Part shown: piece after piece, positions 54,982 through 64,000 of the stretch
How the letters are laid out: the number at the start of each line of letters is the position of its first letter
Position numbering within the stretch: the first letter of the stretch is position 1
The notes under the pieces: model-generated
Seen by the model: only the letters and a program-made list of their open reading frames with translations
The model's database searches: none
What the model was told of the DNA's origin: nothing
Assembly: GCA_029817715.1 (NCBI GenBank)
Contig: JARUPY010000474.1
Span: 6,324,001 to 6,388,000, forward strand
Source of the DNA: Melastoma dodecandrum
Lineage: Eukaryota; Streptophyta; Magnoliopsida; Myrtales; Melastomataceae
Direction: 5' to 3'
Length of the DNA stretch: 64,000 nt
Translations under genes and position numbers: made by a program

Positions 54982-55865
54982 TTATGGTGTCTCCTCATTT
55001 CACCCTTTTCACAATTAATTCCTCCATGGTTTTATTTTTATTATTCAGTCCCTGCAACACTAAACAGACAACTAATTCAACTCCTTCCTCATTCTGCTTC
55101 ATTAGCCAAAACTCCGCGCGTCAGCCATGAAATGAAATATTAGCAACATTCCCTGATGATCCTCCACCGCTCGGTACCGCTTCAAAGGTGGATCTTGTTT
55201 GTCCAGTTATCTGTCAAATAAGCCGATGTATGAACAGAAAAGGAGGACCCCGTCGAAGTTCTCCCTAACCCGTGTAGTGCCGGGCAATCCTACTGATTCG
55301 GAGTTTATTCGTCAAGAGTCCACTCTTCCATTGGTCTTTTCTTGGCCAGCCATTCCATCATTTCCTGTGTTCATCTTCACTGCAGTTTTTGTGTCGCATC
55401 ATGATCTGAAACCCCAAACGCTGCAAGAGAGATGATCTTGCATTCTGCTCTTTGACGGATCTACCTTGACATCTTCCCATGATCTTGCCCAACAGATCCA
55501 AGAGAGAAATTCTTTCTTCCTTTTTGACAACGTCAAAAGTTCCACACGAAAAACAACGTTGGTGTGAAACCGATTCCTCGTGTCCTCCATCACGTCACGA
55601 AAACATTGTGACTCCCAGGGGAAACCTCCCAAAGCCGATGAAAATTTAAAAATGATAGATATATGAAGGCAATGAAGTTCTTTATTAGTATGGTGTCCAA
55701 AGACCATCCATGTTCATGGATTCGTAAAAGAGCATAAGAGGGCATTGTGGCCATGCCAAAAATACGTGAGTTCGATGAATACTTTGGCTTTGAGCACATT
55801 TACGTCACGGAATACTTCAATTCTTGGTTCATATAACTAGTCATTTGTAGCGTCAAGGATTTCTC
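54982..55865. other. No gene recognised
   Basis: Mixed composition; open frames on both strands up to about 100 codons without domain signals. Confidence 0.4.
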
Positions 55866-56186
55866 TATATAAAGATCCAGCGCTTGCGCATAACCCAAGT
55901 CATATTGCTCGAGAGAAAGAAAGAGAAATGAAGATGTGCTTCGCTGAGTGTGACAGTTGCTCTGCTCTCCCTGTTGGTAGCGTTCTCAGTTATCGGCATC
56001 CATGGGCAAATATAGTTGCCGAGAGGTAACAACCCATCTGCAGTTTGTATTCCATCATGCACATATTGGACATGTCTGGCCGTTTTGAAAGCAGGAAGGG
56101 GGGACTTCAGCTCTTCTGACCACAACATTTATGCCATGCCAACCGTCGAGTTTTTGTGCATTAGCCCGAAATCTTCGCCTTCGGAC
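55866..56186 (+). pseudogene. Broken gene for a small secreted cysteine-containing peptide
   Basis: A TATA box (TATATAAAG, 55866-55874) lies 54 bases before ATG 55928. One base out of frame from that ATG, the sequence encodes a near-perfect signal peptide (CASLSVTVALLSLLVAFSV then IGIHGQ), then a stop (TAG at about 56013), and in the same frame NPSAVCIPSCTYWTCLAVLK with C-x3-C-x4-C spacing. It looks like a small secreted peptide gene disabled by a one-base change at the start and by the stop. The family is not recognised. Confidence 0.45.
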
Positions 56187-57367
56187 TCGTAGGAGATTTT
56201 ACGATGTATTCTCATACGATTATATCAAAATGATCCATCTGCTCTTCTTCTACCTCACTGTTAACAAAAATTCTACATATCAACAGAATTGACCTGCTGT
56301 TTGGCGGGCCAGGCATAAGTTTATTGTATCCAGGCCAACAAGGGCCCTAGTCCGGGCCTAGTTGATCCAAGCCCAACTGAACCATTTATCAAATTTAACG
56401 TAAAAAATACATCAAATTTCATGAAATTGACAAATATATTTCAAGCATAAAGAATATTTATTTAAAAAAAATGAATATTATTTTCCTAAATGATAACTTC
56501 AAAATAAAAAAATTTCATTTTTATAAAAAAATTAGATCAATGGGTTTATGATTCCTATAAAATTTAACAATTACATGTTTTATTATTGATTATGTGTGAG
56601 TGCGGGAGTTAGTGTTGTTTGAATGGGCCTATTTTGACATGATCCAAATGAGTCAAGCCCACTTTATCTTACCAATAGAATATTTAGTTATCGTCTATGT
56701 GTGTGTGGTTCGTTTGTAGAATATGTAATGTTGAACCGGTGGTTTTGGTTTTGGTTGAGGATCGCGTAAGTTGTCGCGTTAAAAGTAAATGGTTGAACCG
56801 AGGTTATTACAACTATTTGTAGTTGTTAAACTGAAACATCGTCCAACACGATGGTCGAATCAAGTTTCCGCCATTTCACACCAGGGATTGAGTTTCCATT
56901 TTACACTCCTGTACTTTTTATCTTCTTTCCAATTAATCGTTTTCTTTCGTGATATTAAATATTATTGTACTACTAACCACCACACCCATGAAATAAAATT
57001 TCGAATTCAAGAATGAGACGAAGTCGAGCTACGAGAACTTTATTCCTTAGTAAGGCCACCCGACATATACATTATAATTAAATGCTGAAGGCGGATAGAC
57101 ATTGCGAATGTAGTCGACGCAAACCTCGAAGAAGATACCCCCCTTATGCATCAAAGTACTTTCTAAGGGGTCGCGCATTAGACATAATGGAACAAAACAA
57201 ACATCTCGTACCTAAAAATGTAACAGAAAACTATGATGGTGGTTTGTGATATGTTATTGGCTTCCTCCTTTGTGACTCCGGAGAAAAGAATCACGCCAAC
57301 TGGCAACGAAGCGCTGCTCGGATTTGAAAATGGCTGAAACAACAGAAAAGCGAGAAACGACTTTGAA
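56187..57367. other. No gene recognised
   Basis: AT-rich, no domain signal. A 75-codon open frame at 56789-57016 has no support. Confidence 0.45.
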
Positions 57368-57372
57368 GAATG

Positions 57373-57665
57373 TGTGAGCAGAAGGTAGTTGGGATGTCAA
57401 GGATGAAGGATCGAAGGCCAAAGATGCTACAGTGAAGTCAGCATGGATGTCGGCTTGGGTTCATTAGGTAACAATACTTAAGCTTGTTGTCCTAACGTAT
57501 ATGGGCTCATTTAGATGAGAATATGGCCCAGTGTTTATGAGTCGGTGGACTTCATGTATATACGGAGGTGGTTGTGCAACTGTTATAACTGATTTTAACA
57601 GAGTTCATTCTTTTACATATTTTGTCTTCTTCCTCCATCTTCTTTGGCGATTTTCTCTGCTCTCA
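57373..57665 (+). repeat. Copia-4 5' LTR
   Basis: 293 bases from TGTGAGCAGAAGG to GCTCTCA, matching 62157-62452. It ends directly at the primer site. Confidence 0.9.
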
Positions 57666-57677
57666 TGGTATCAGAGC
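57666..57677 (+). promoter_or_regulatory. Copia-4 primer-binding site
   Basis: TGGTATCAGAGC, exact tRNA-Met complement, with no spacer after the LTR. Confidence 0.9.
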
Positions 57678-57684
57678 TTCTACG

Positions 57685-58620
57685 ATGGCAGAGATGATCC
57701 GTGCAGGTAAGTTGATGTCTGAATTTGATCCTTCCTTTCCATTCTATGTTAGTCCTATGGATGGACAATTGGCAGTGTTGGTTTCGTAAGAATTGGTTGA
57801 AGGGAATTATTTCTCTTGGCGGCAATCATCCGAAAGTAGCTTCATCAATTAGGAACAAGCTAGTTTTTGTAGATGGTACGGTGGCAAGTCCAGATGATTT
57901 AGATCCTTTGTTGCCGGCTTGAAGAGATGCAATGATCTGGTTAGATCATGGCCCCAAAAATCCATCTCTGTTTCTATAGCAGCAACAATATTTTTTTTAG
58001 ACTCGGCTAAAGAGATTTGGGACGAACTCGAAGAGAGGTTTGCCGAACCAGATGATTCCAGGATTTGTCATCTGCAGTTTCAGTTTCACACTCTGGTGCA
58101 GGGATATAAAATCGTGTTTGCTTATTACATTCATTTACTTGCTGTTGTGAGAGAAATAAGGATCTATAGACCCCTGCCTAAGTGTCGTTGCAGTGGTAAA
58201 TGTGACTTGATGAGGGAATTTGCATATCATTATCAGAAGGATTTGGTGTTCAAATTTCTCAATGGTTTAAATGAAGAGTTCTCTGTCACAATGTCAGAGA
58301 TCCTGATGAAAAAGCCTTTACCTACACTTGGAAAAGCATATAATTGTGCAAAGAGAGGAAGCGCAGAGAGGTATGAAGAAAGTCCTTAACAGTCCGACAG
58401 AAGGTCTTGCCATGTCTGCGACCTCATGAAGGTTACAAAGGACACAAGGAAATGCATAACAGAGATATGGAGATAAAAAGAGAGGAAGGATTGATTTTGT
58501 ATGTGAGCACTGTGGTAAAAGATGACATATGAAAGAAAGATGCTATCAGCTCACTTGATTTCCTAATTCAGATACTGCTACTCCTGGGAGAGGTAGAACA
58601 GGAAGACCCCAGGAATTAGA
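57685..58620 (+). pseudogene. Copia-4 gag
   Basis: ATG at 57685 opens MAEMIRAGKLMSEFDPSFPF; the frame soon breaks. The main remaining piece (57919-58389) has RSWPQKSISVSIAATIFFLD, WDELEERFAEPDDSRICHLQ and the end FKFLNGLNEEFSVTMSEILM, the gag type common in plant copia elements. A CEHCGK-type zinc-knuckle trace follows near 58505. Confidence 0.8.
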
Positions 58621-58641
58621 CATGCAGTAAATCAAGTCAAT

Positions 58642-59460
58642 ATGGTGAATGCTTGGGAGGTTGACGTATCAAATTCTTCTCAGCTCAATCTCTTAAGGCA
58701 ACAAATTCAAATGTTAATGGCTATGCTAAGTGTTGATAATGATGTTATACCCAAAAGTCCTAGTTTGTCTTCTGAACTGCCAAATCAAGCTGGTACTTCC
58801 CTAAGTTGTATTTTTTCTATTCCAAGTACTCAAAATTTGTCAAATTCTTGGATTGTGGACACAAGTGCCACAGATCACATTGTTTCTTATATTTCATTTT
58901 TTTCATTCCAAATAGAAATTGTCTTCTATCTTACAGATTCAACTGCTAGATAATTCGTTTATTCTGGCTACTTACATTGGTATGGTAGTTTTGAATAATT
59001 GTCTTAAACTTGAAAATGCTCTCTATATTCCAGATTTCAAATTCAATCTCATTTCGACCAGTAAACTTGCTTCACATAACAATATTTGTTTATTTTTTCT
59101 CAAAGAATTTTGTTTCATTCAAGATTTGTAAAAATGGATGACGATTGGAATCGTTAGGCAAAAAGATGGCTTATATGTGATGGAACAGCTCCGGGGTTCA
59201 AGTAATTCAAGTGCCAATGATTCTAAGATGTGTTCTAACTTGTTGGTTGCATATAAAGATAAAGTTCAAGGTGTTAGTTCGAACATTGTTAGTCCAAAAT
59301 GTGTTTCATTAGATGTGTTTGATCTCTGGCATGCTCGACTTGGACATGTGTCCTTGGAGAAAATTACGTACTTCAGTCAATTAGATTCGTCCATGAGAAT
59401 GAATAAAGACAATGTGTGTTTTGTGTGTCATGAAGCGAAACAAAAAGGTTAGTTTTTCCT
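58642..59460 (+). pseudogene. Copia-4 protease and GAG-pre-integrase
   Basis: SWIVDTSATDHIVSY keeps the retropepsin site as D-T-S-A (normally D-S/T-G-A). LENALYIPDFKFNLISTSKL and DLWHARLGHVSLEKI with CFVCHEAKQKG give the pre-integrase and zinc parts, in several frames. Confidence 0.8.
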
Positions 59461-60309
59461 CTGAGTAATGCTAGGAGTTCACATCCTTTTGACCCGATAC
59501 ATGTTGATATTTCGGGTCCTTATTCCCAGGATGCAATAGGAGGCAGTGGATATTTTTTTACTATAGTGGATGATAACACTAGGAGAACATGGCTATATCT
59601 CATGAAACACAAATCCGAAACACAAATACATCTCAAGACTTTCTGTCATCTTATTACAACCCAATTTCATAAAACAATTAAAGTAGTCTGATCATACAAG
59701 GCAGGAGAATTTTCATTGAAGGATTTCGATAGAGAACATGGTATCATTCATCAAGTTACTTGTGTTGAATCACCTCGACGAAATAGAGTTCTGGAAAGAA
59801 AACATCAGTATTTAATTCACACAGCACGATCTCTATTGTTTCAAGCTGGTTTGCCTTTAAAGTTTTGGGGTTATGCAATTCTTACTACCACTTATATTAT
59901 CAATACACTTCCATCTAGAGTACTTTTGTACAAAACACCTTCTGAAGTTTTATTTCATAAACCTCCTCTATTCCATACAATAAAAGTGTTTGGTTCAATA
60001 TGTTTTGTCAGCACTATTTCTCAGCATAGAACAAAGTTTGATAAAAGGGCAGATAAGTGTGTGTTTGTTGGATATCCACTGCATGCTAAAGGGTATTATG
60101 TGTATCATTTAGAAACTCAACAAGTTACCATTTCCAGGGATGTGATATTTTATGAATCTATCTTTCCGTTTAAACATGCTTCTTTAGATTTAGAATCGTT
60201 GTCTAATGGCACGGCTTCAAGTACCTTTGATTACACTCTTCATCCTATTCACATGCTGGCAGATCCATCTCATTCTGCAGTAGATAGTCCATTTCACATG
60301 AAAATTTAG
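59461..60309 (+). pseudogene. Copia-4 integrase
   Basis: FDPIHVDISGPYSQDAIGGS, then FFTIVDDNTRRTWLYLMKHK, then after a stop the frame 59716-60309 with VTCVESPRRNRVLERKHQYL (the family has PQQNGxxERKH; here PRRNRVLERKH) and the C-terminal part KTPSEVLFHKPPLFHTIKVF. The core is interrupted by a stop at about 59691. Confidence 0.8.
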
Positions 60310-60487
60310 ATCAGGAAACTTTACATGAAACAGTTTTTGATAGTTCACATAAAGATACATCCAATGAGTTGAATACATCACAGCCTGTTTTGAGAAGAGG
60401 CACTAGAGATAGAAGACCCCCTTCTTATCTTAAATATTACCATCACAAGCTGTCTTTGAGATTGGTGACTCTAGTGCATCTTCCAAG

Positions 60488-61463
60488 TTGTCTTCTTCTC
60501 AAGCATCTTCATTTCCTGTACCAGCTTATCCCAGAGATCCCTATATTGCTTATACTCGTTTGTCTTCCTCTTATAAAGCTTTTGTTGTTAACCTTGACGA
60601 TAATTTGGAACCTCGGTCATATAACCAGGCAAAGCAGAGTTCTCACTGGGTAAATGCCATGACAGCTGAACTTAATGCCTTGAGGGATAATGACATTCGG
60701 GATTTGGTTGTTTTGCCTCCAGAAACGAAACCCATAGGTTGCAAGTACGTTTACAAAATAAAGCTCAATGAAGATGGCTCGGTTGAAAGGTATAAATCTC
60801 GGTTAGTTTCCAAGGGTTATACAAAGGTTGAAAGGATAGATTATCAAGAAACATTCATTCATGCTGCTAAGCATACCTCTGTTCGAGTATTCTTTGCTTT
60901 GGCTGCTGCTAAAGGATGGTTTTTAAAACAATTTGACATTCATAATGCTTTTCTCAATGGAAATCTAATTGAAGAGGTTTATATGCATTTGCCACCTGGT
61001 TTGCTGATTTAGGGGTAGACTGCGACATCACCATCAGAAACTAAGTGGGTATGCAAGCTAAAGAAGTCATTGTATGGTCTAAAATAAGCTTCTAGACAAT
61101 AGAATAGCAAATTGACAGAGTGTTTGTTGTCTGCTGGTTTCAAACAGTCGAAAGTGGAGTATTCATTGTTTGTTAAGAATACAAGTGCAGGTTTTGTGGC
61201 TATTTTAGTCTATGTGAATGAAAGCAGTTGCCGGTTCAAATGAGAAAGTGATTGCTAATTTGCATAATCATTTGCAATCTCAATTCAAGGTCAGCAATCT
61301 AGGGGATTTGAGATATTTTCTCGGTCTGAAAATGACTTATTCTAGCAAAGGCATATATGTGTCCCAGAAAAGACATACAGTAAGGCTTTTGGAAGAAGCA
61401 GGGAAGTTAGCTGTGAAACCATCGACATTTCCATTACAGCCCAATTTCAAGTTGGCACATTGA
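60488..61463 (+). pseudogene. Copia-4 reverse transcriptase
   Basis: KPIGCKYVYKIKLNEDGSVE, RYKSRLVSKGYTKVERIDYQ and FDIHNAFLNGNLIEEVYMHL are copia RT. After LLI a stop and further stops follow; the catalytic box is hit (LVYVNE in place of YVDD, at a frame change near 61215). NLGDLRYFLGLKMTYSSKGI is in the last frame. Confidence 0.85.
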
Positions 61464-61469
61464 GATAAA

Positions 61470-62216
61470 ACAAATCCACTGGATATAAATGGATACAGGA
61501 TGTTGATTGGGAAACTTATATACTTGAGTATCACTAGACCTGACATTGCATATGTTGTGCATGTTTTGGCTCAATTTGTGGATTCTCTTGTGAAAGAACA
61601 TTTTGATGCAACTTGGTCAGTCCTTAGATAGCTCAAAGCAACACCAGGAGAGAAACTTTTATTTTCAAGGAAAAATGATATGATTTAGAAGGCATTTGCG
61701 GATAGTGATTGGGGTGGTTGCGTGGAGACAAGAAGGTCTACCGTTGGGGATTCCTTAGTGAGTTGGAAATCAAAGAAACAAAATATTGTTTCAAGAAGTT
61801 CAACTGAGGCTGAATATAGAGTTATTGCAGCCACTACAACAAAACTGGCCTGGTTGTCAACTTTACTGAAGGATTTTTGTATTGAGTCGTTGGGTGCAGT
61901 TAAGTTGTTTTGTGATAACAAATCAACCATTTACCTTAGCAAGAATCCATTGTATCATGAAAGGACGAAGCAGTTAGAAATTGACTTACACTTTGTAAGA
62001 GAAAAGTTGGCTGCAAGAGAAATTGAAGGGATTCATGTGCCAACACAGTTACAAGTTGCTGACATTCTTACTAAAGGTTTACATCCTATGAGATTTCAAT
62101 TTCTTGTAGGCAAGATGGGCCTCTTAGACATTCATAGTACCCATCTTGAGGGCGAGTGCGAGCAGAAGGTAGTTGGGATGTCGAGGATGAAGGATCGAAG
62201 GCCAAAGATGCTGTAG
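61470..62216 (+). pseudogene. Copia-4 RNase H
   Basis: YRMLIGKLIYLSITRPDIAY (approximately, across a frame change), then SDWGGCVETRRSTVGDSLVS, SSTEAEYRVIAATTTKLAWL, LFCDNKSTIYLSKNPLYHER and LQVADILTKGLHPMRFQFLV. The last 164 codons (61722-62216) are in one frame. They run across the 3' LTR start, as is usual. Confidence 0.85.
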
Positions 62217-62452
62217 TGGAGTCAGCAGGGACATCGGCTTGGGTTCATTAGTTAACAGTGCTTAAGCTTAATATCCTAACGCATATGGACTTGATTTAGA
62301 TGAGAATATGACCCGGTATTTGTGAGTCGGTGGACTTCATCTATATACGGAGGGGGTTGTGTAACTGTTATAACTGATTTTAACAGAGTTCATTCTTTTA
62401 TAAATTTTCTGTCTTCTTCCTCCATCTTCTCTGGCGATTTTCTCTGTACTCA
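62157..62452 (+). repeat. Copia-4 3' LTR
   Basis: 296 bases from TGCGAGCAGAAGG to GTACTCA; preceded by the purine-rich CTTGAGGGCGAG. The following GAATG is the right target duplication. Confidence 0.9.
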
Positions 62453-62457
62453 GAATG

Positions 62458-63715
62458 TTACAATTCATTCGTAGGTACAACATTACGAGTCGTGTGCTTA
62501 GCTAGTTTTGCCTGGTTTGCTTCTCGTTTTGTTCACCTCACCTCGCTAAGTAATACTAGCCAAAAGAGCAATAATGACAACACTATGATTCTTACTTGTA
62601 AAACCTCTTGATGTGAGAGGAAAAACCATGAGACCTTAGTCATGCAGCTTGCCTTAGCCGAGTCAGTCAGTTGCCATTTTCGGACCTCAACAAAGTCAGC
62701 AAACTTCTGTTCACCAGCCTTTACAATCCGTTCTACAGCATCATGTCATGAGACTACATCGGTTCCAGCAGCAGCAAACAGCCAATGCAAATGCAGTAGC
62801 AGCCATTGTCATGTGGTCGTTTCGCCACCACAGCAGCGACTCATGGTTTCTCCCGCATGGGATCGGAACCCTTTGCCTAGACCTGTGAACAATATGCCAA
62901 AACCTTACTCACAGCACGTACCTGGAGAAGATTCGTCTTCCTCCGCTCTAACCCTCAAGCACGGTGAGGGCCTCCCTCACCATCAATCTGTTTATTACGT
63001 TTAGCTTTTACATTTATATACATATATATTAATGTTGTCGAATGTCTGTTTGCTCGGTTTATTTGTTAGTCTGTCTCCATCGGAGCTAACAACCCCCAGT
63101 GAGTATCATTTTCTTACTCAATTATTTTACTTATATTTCTAGTTAGAATTTTCTAATCATGTTCATATGCTAATTGCATAAACATAAACATTGTTAGTGG
63201 GAGTTCGAGGCGATGGCCCGGCAATCGACCTCGACATAAGTAGCCTGCCGAGTCCATGAAGGCGACACGATGGTGCACGGTTGACTACGGTAAAAAAAAA
63301 AATTGTTTCACTAGAACGGCCCTTACCAACAAACAGAACGTGCCGATGGGGTCATTATGTTTTGTGCTTGTTGTTGGGACGATCATTATTATAACTTACA
63401 TGATTTCGGGTATAATGCCCAGATAGGTCAAAAAGCCCCTTCGTAATGCGAAGTCTCTTCCGACACTAGCCACCAACCACTATGCATCATGCGAAAATTT
63501 CATAAATCGAACTCTCAGACAAATTTTTTCGACTAGACCATTATTTTAAATCAAGTCGCCGGCGAATCCGTCAAGAATTTTGCCAATGAAAAACCAAACT
63601 GTTTCCTACACGAACTGCTGCTTGGATGGATGGTGCATGCACATGCCATGCCTAATTCCTCTCTCTTCTTTCTCCCTCAGAATGAGGACCGGAGTAGGCA
63701 GGAAGACACTTTCTC
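62458..63715. other. No gene recognised; Gln-rich trace
   Basis: A stretch at about 62640-62900 reads as Gln/His-rich in one frame (QQSQQTSVHQPLQSVLQHHV, FQQQQTANANAVAA) and open in another for 120 codons (62642-63004). It could be an exon or remnant of a Gln-rich protein, but splice sites and family are not clear. The rest is AT-rich. Confidence 0.35.
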
Positions 63716-64000
63716 TCATGCTAGATCTACTTTAACAGGAGGATTAGAATATTCTCCAACAGGATAACACCTCTCTACTTCAGCAACGACAATTTCATTT
63801 CCAACTACGTCATCCATATGACGATCAACTTTCATCGATACAGTAGAACATTGTCCGACCGGAAAACACCGCTTCACTTTCGCCTCAACATTCTCGGTTT
63901 GACGTCCAACAACCATACGACGATCAACTTCCACATTAGGCTTTACCGCCACCATTCTAGGCTCAACATTCTCAGTTTGACGTCCAACAATCATACGACG
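63716..64000 (-). CDS. 3' end of an unidentified protein made of tandem repeats (runs off the window)
   Basis: Open on minus from the window edge to the TGA at 63716-63718, 94 residues visible and starting in mid-protein. It is built of units that begin RRM or RHM and end in VD: RRMIVGRQTENVE... (26 residues, short form), RRMVVGRQTENVEAKVKRCF... (about 33), RHMDDVVGNEIVVAEVERCY... (about 33). Two units share the core (K/E)RC(F/Y)PVG(Q/E)xS. Basic pairs (RR, KR) occur at the unit borders and before the Cys. Composition suggests soluble or secreted; the N-terminus is outside the window so no signal peptide can be judged. I do not recognise the family. Confidence 0.55.
   Translation of the reverse strand, partial: RRMIVGRQTENVEPRMVAVKPNVEVDRRMVVGRQTENVEAKVKRCFPVGQCSTVSMKVDRHMDDVVGNEIVVAEVERCYPVGEYSNPPVKVDLA

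Larger units (their letters stand above)
57373..62452 (+). mobile_element. Ty1/copia retrotransposon (copia-4), complete structure, decayed coding
   Basis: 5080 bases. LTRs 57373-57665 and 62157-62452, primer site 57666-57677, target duplication GAATG at 57368-57372 and 62453-62457. Domain order gag, protease, integrase, RT, RNase H on plus. Many stops and frame changes; the LTRs differ at roughly a tenth of positions by eye. It is therefore older than the Sirevirus and probably than the gypsy element. Confidence 0.9.

Noticed and set aside
56014..56130. C-x3-C-x4-C segment as a cyclotide or knottin
   Set aside because: Only three cysteines are readable and the later ones are not present; the family cannot be claimed.

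Overview
The window is nuclear DNA of a flowering plant, most likely a eudicot. The evidence is intron-bearing genes of plant families (a reticulon-like RTNLB protein, a plastid-type CPBP protease, a DIR1-like lipid-transfer protein), several nested Ty1/copia and Ty3/gypsy LTR retrotransposons, and an endogenous plant pararetrovirus (Caulimoviridae). Species cannot be read from the sequence. No tRNA, rRNA, CRISPR or bacterial feature was seen.

Layout. 1-8.9 kb: a dispersed repeat, then an old minus-strand copia relic whose gag is split by a complete minus-strand gypsy element (3529-8501, 5-bp target duplication). 8.9-9.2 kb: a foldback sequence. 10.1-14.7 kb: the gene island, with a five-exon reticulon gene on plus and, convergent to it, a CPBP/CAAX-type protease gene on minus whose 5' exons reach about 14.6 kb; a MITE-like insert sits in one of its introns. 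15.3-21.4 kb: a rearranged endogenous pararetrovirus; the capsid/protease/RT part runs on plus and the movement-protein part on minus, with primer site and TATA boxes. 22.7-26.9 kb: a copia element that has lost its RT-RNase H. 27.4-28.2 kb: a broken DC1-domain gene. 28.25-39.35 kb: another copia element whose middle is replaced by about 8.7 kb of repeat-rich DNA, including a 1.24-kb tandem duplication. 39355-52469: a young, nearly intact Sirevirus-like copia element (13.1 kb) with 2.5-kb LTRs, gag, pol and an env-like reading frame, flanked by TTCCTT. 53.5 kb: an intact DIR1-like gene with a fragment of a second copy and a broken secreted-peptide gene downstream. 57373-62452: an old complete copia element with duplication GAATG. 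The right edge holds the 3' end of an unidentified protein made of tandem repeats.

Host genes and mobile DNA do not form a shared pathway; the window is a gene-poor stretch shaped by successive insertions. The most unusual signal is inside the Sirevirus: its LTRs, leader and 3' non-coding region carry dozens of short hairpins of one design whose two arms change together, always with one extra base in the same arm. The inverted pararetrovirus locus and the repeat protein at the right edge are the next most interesting.
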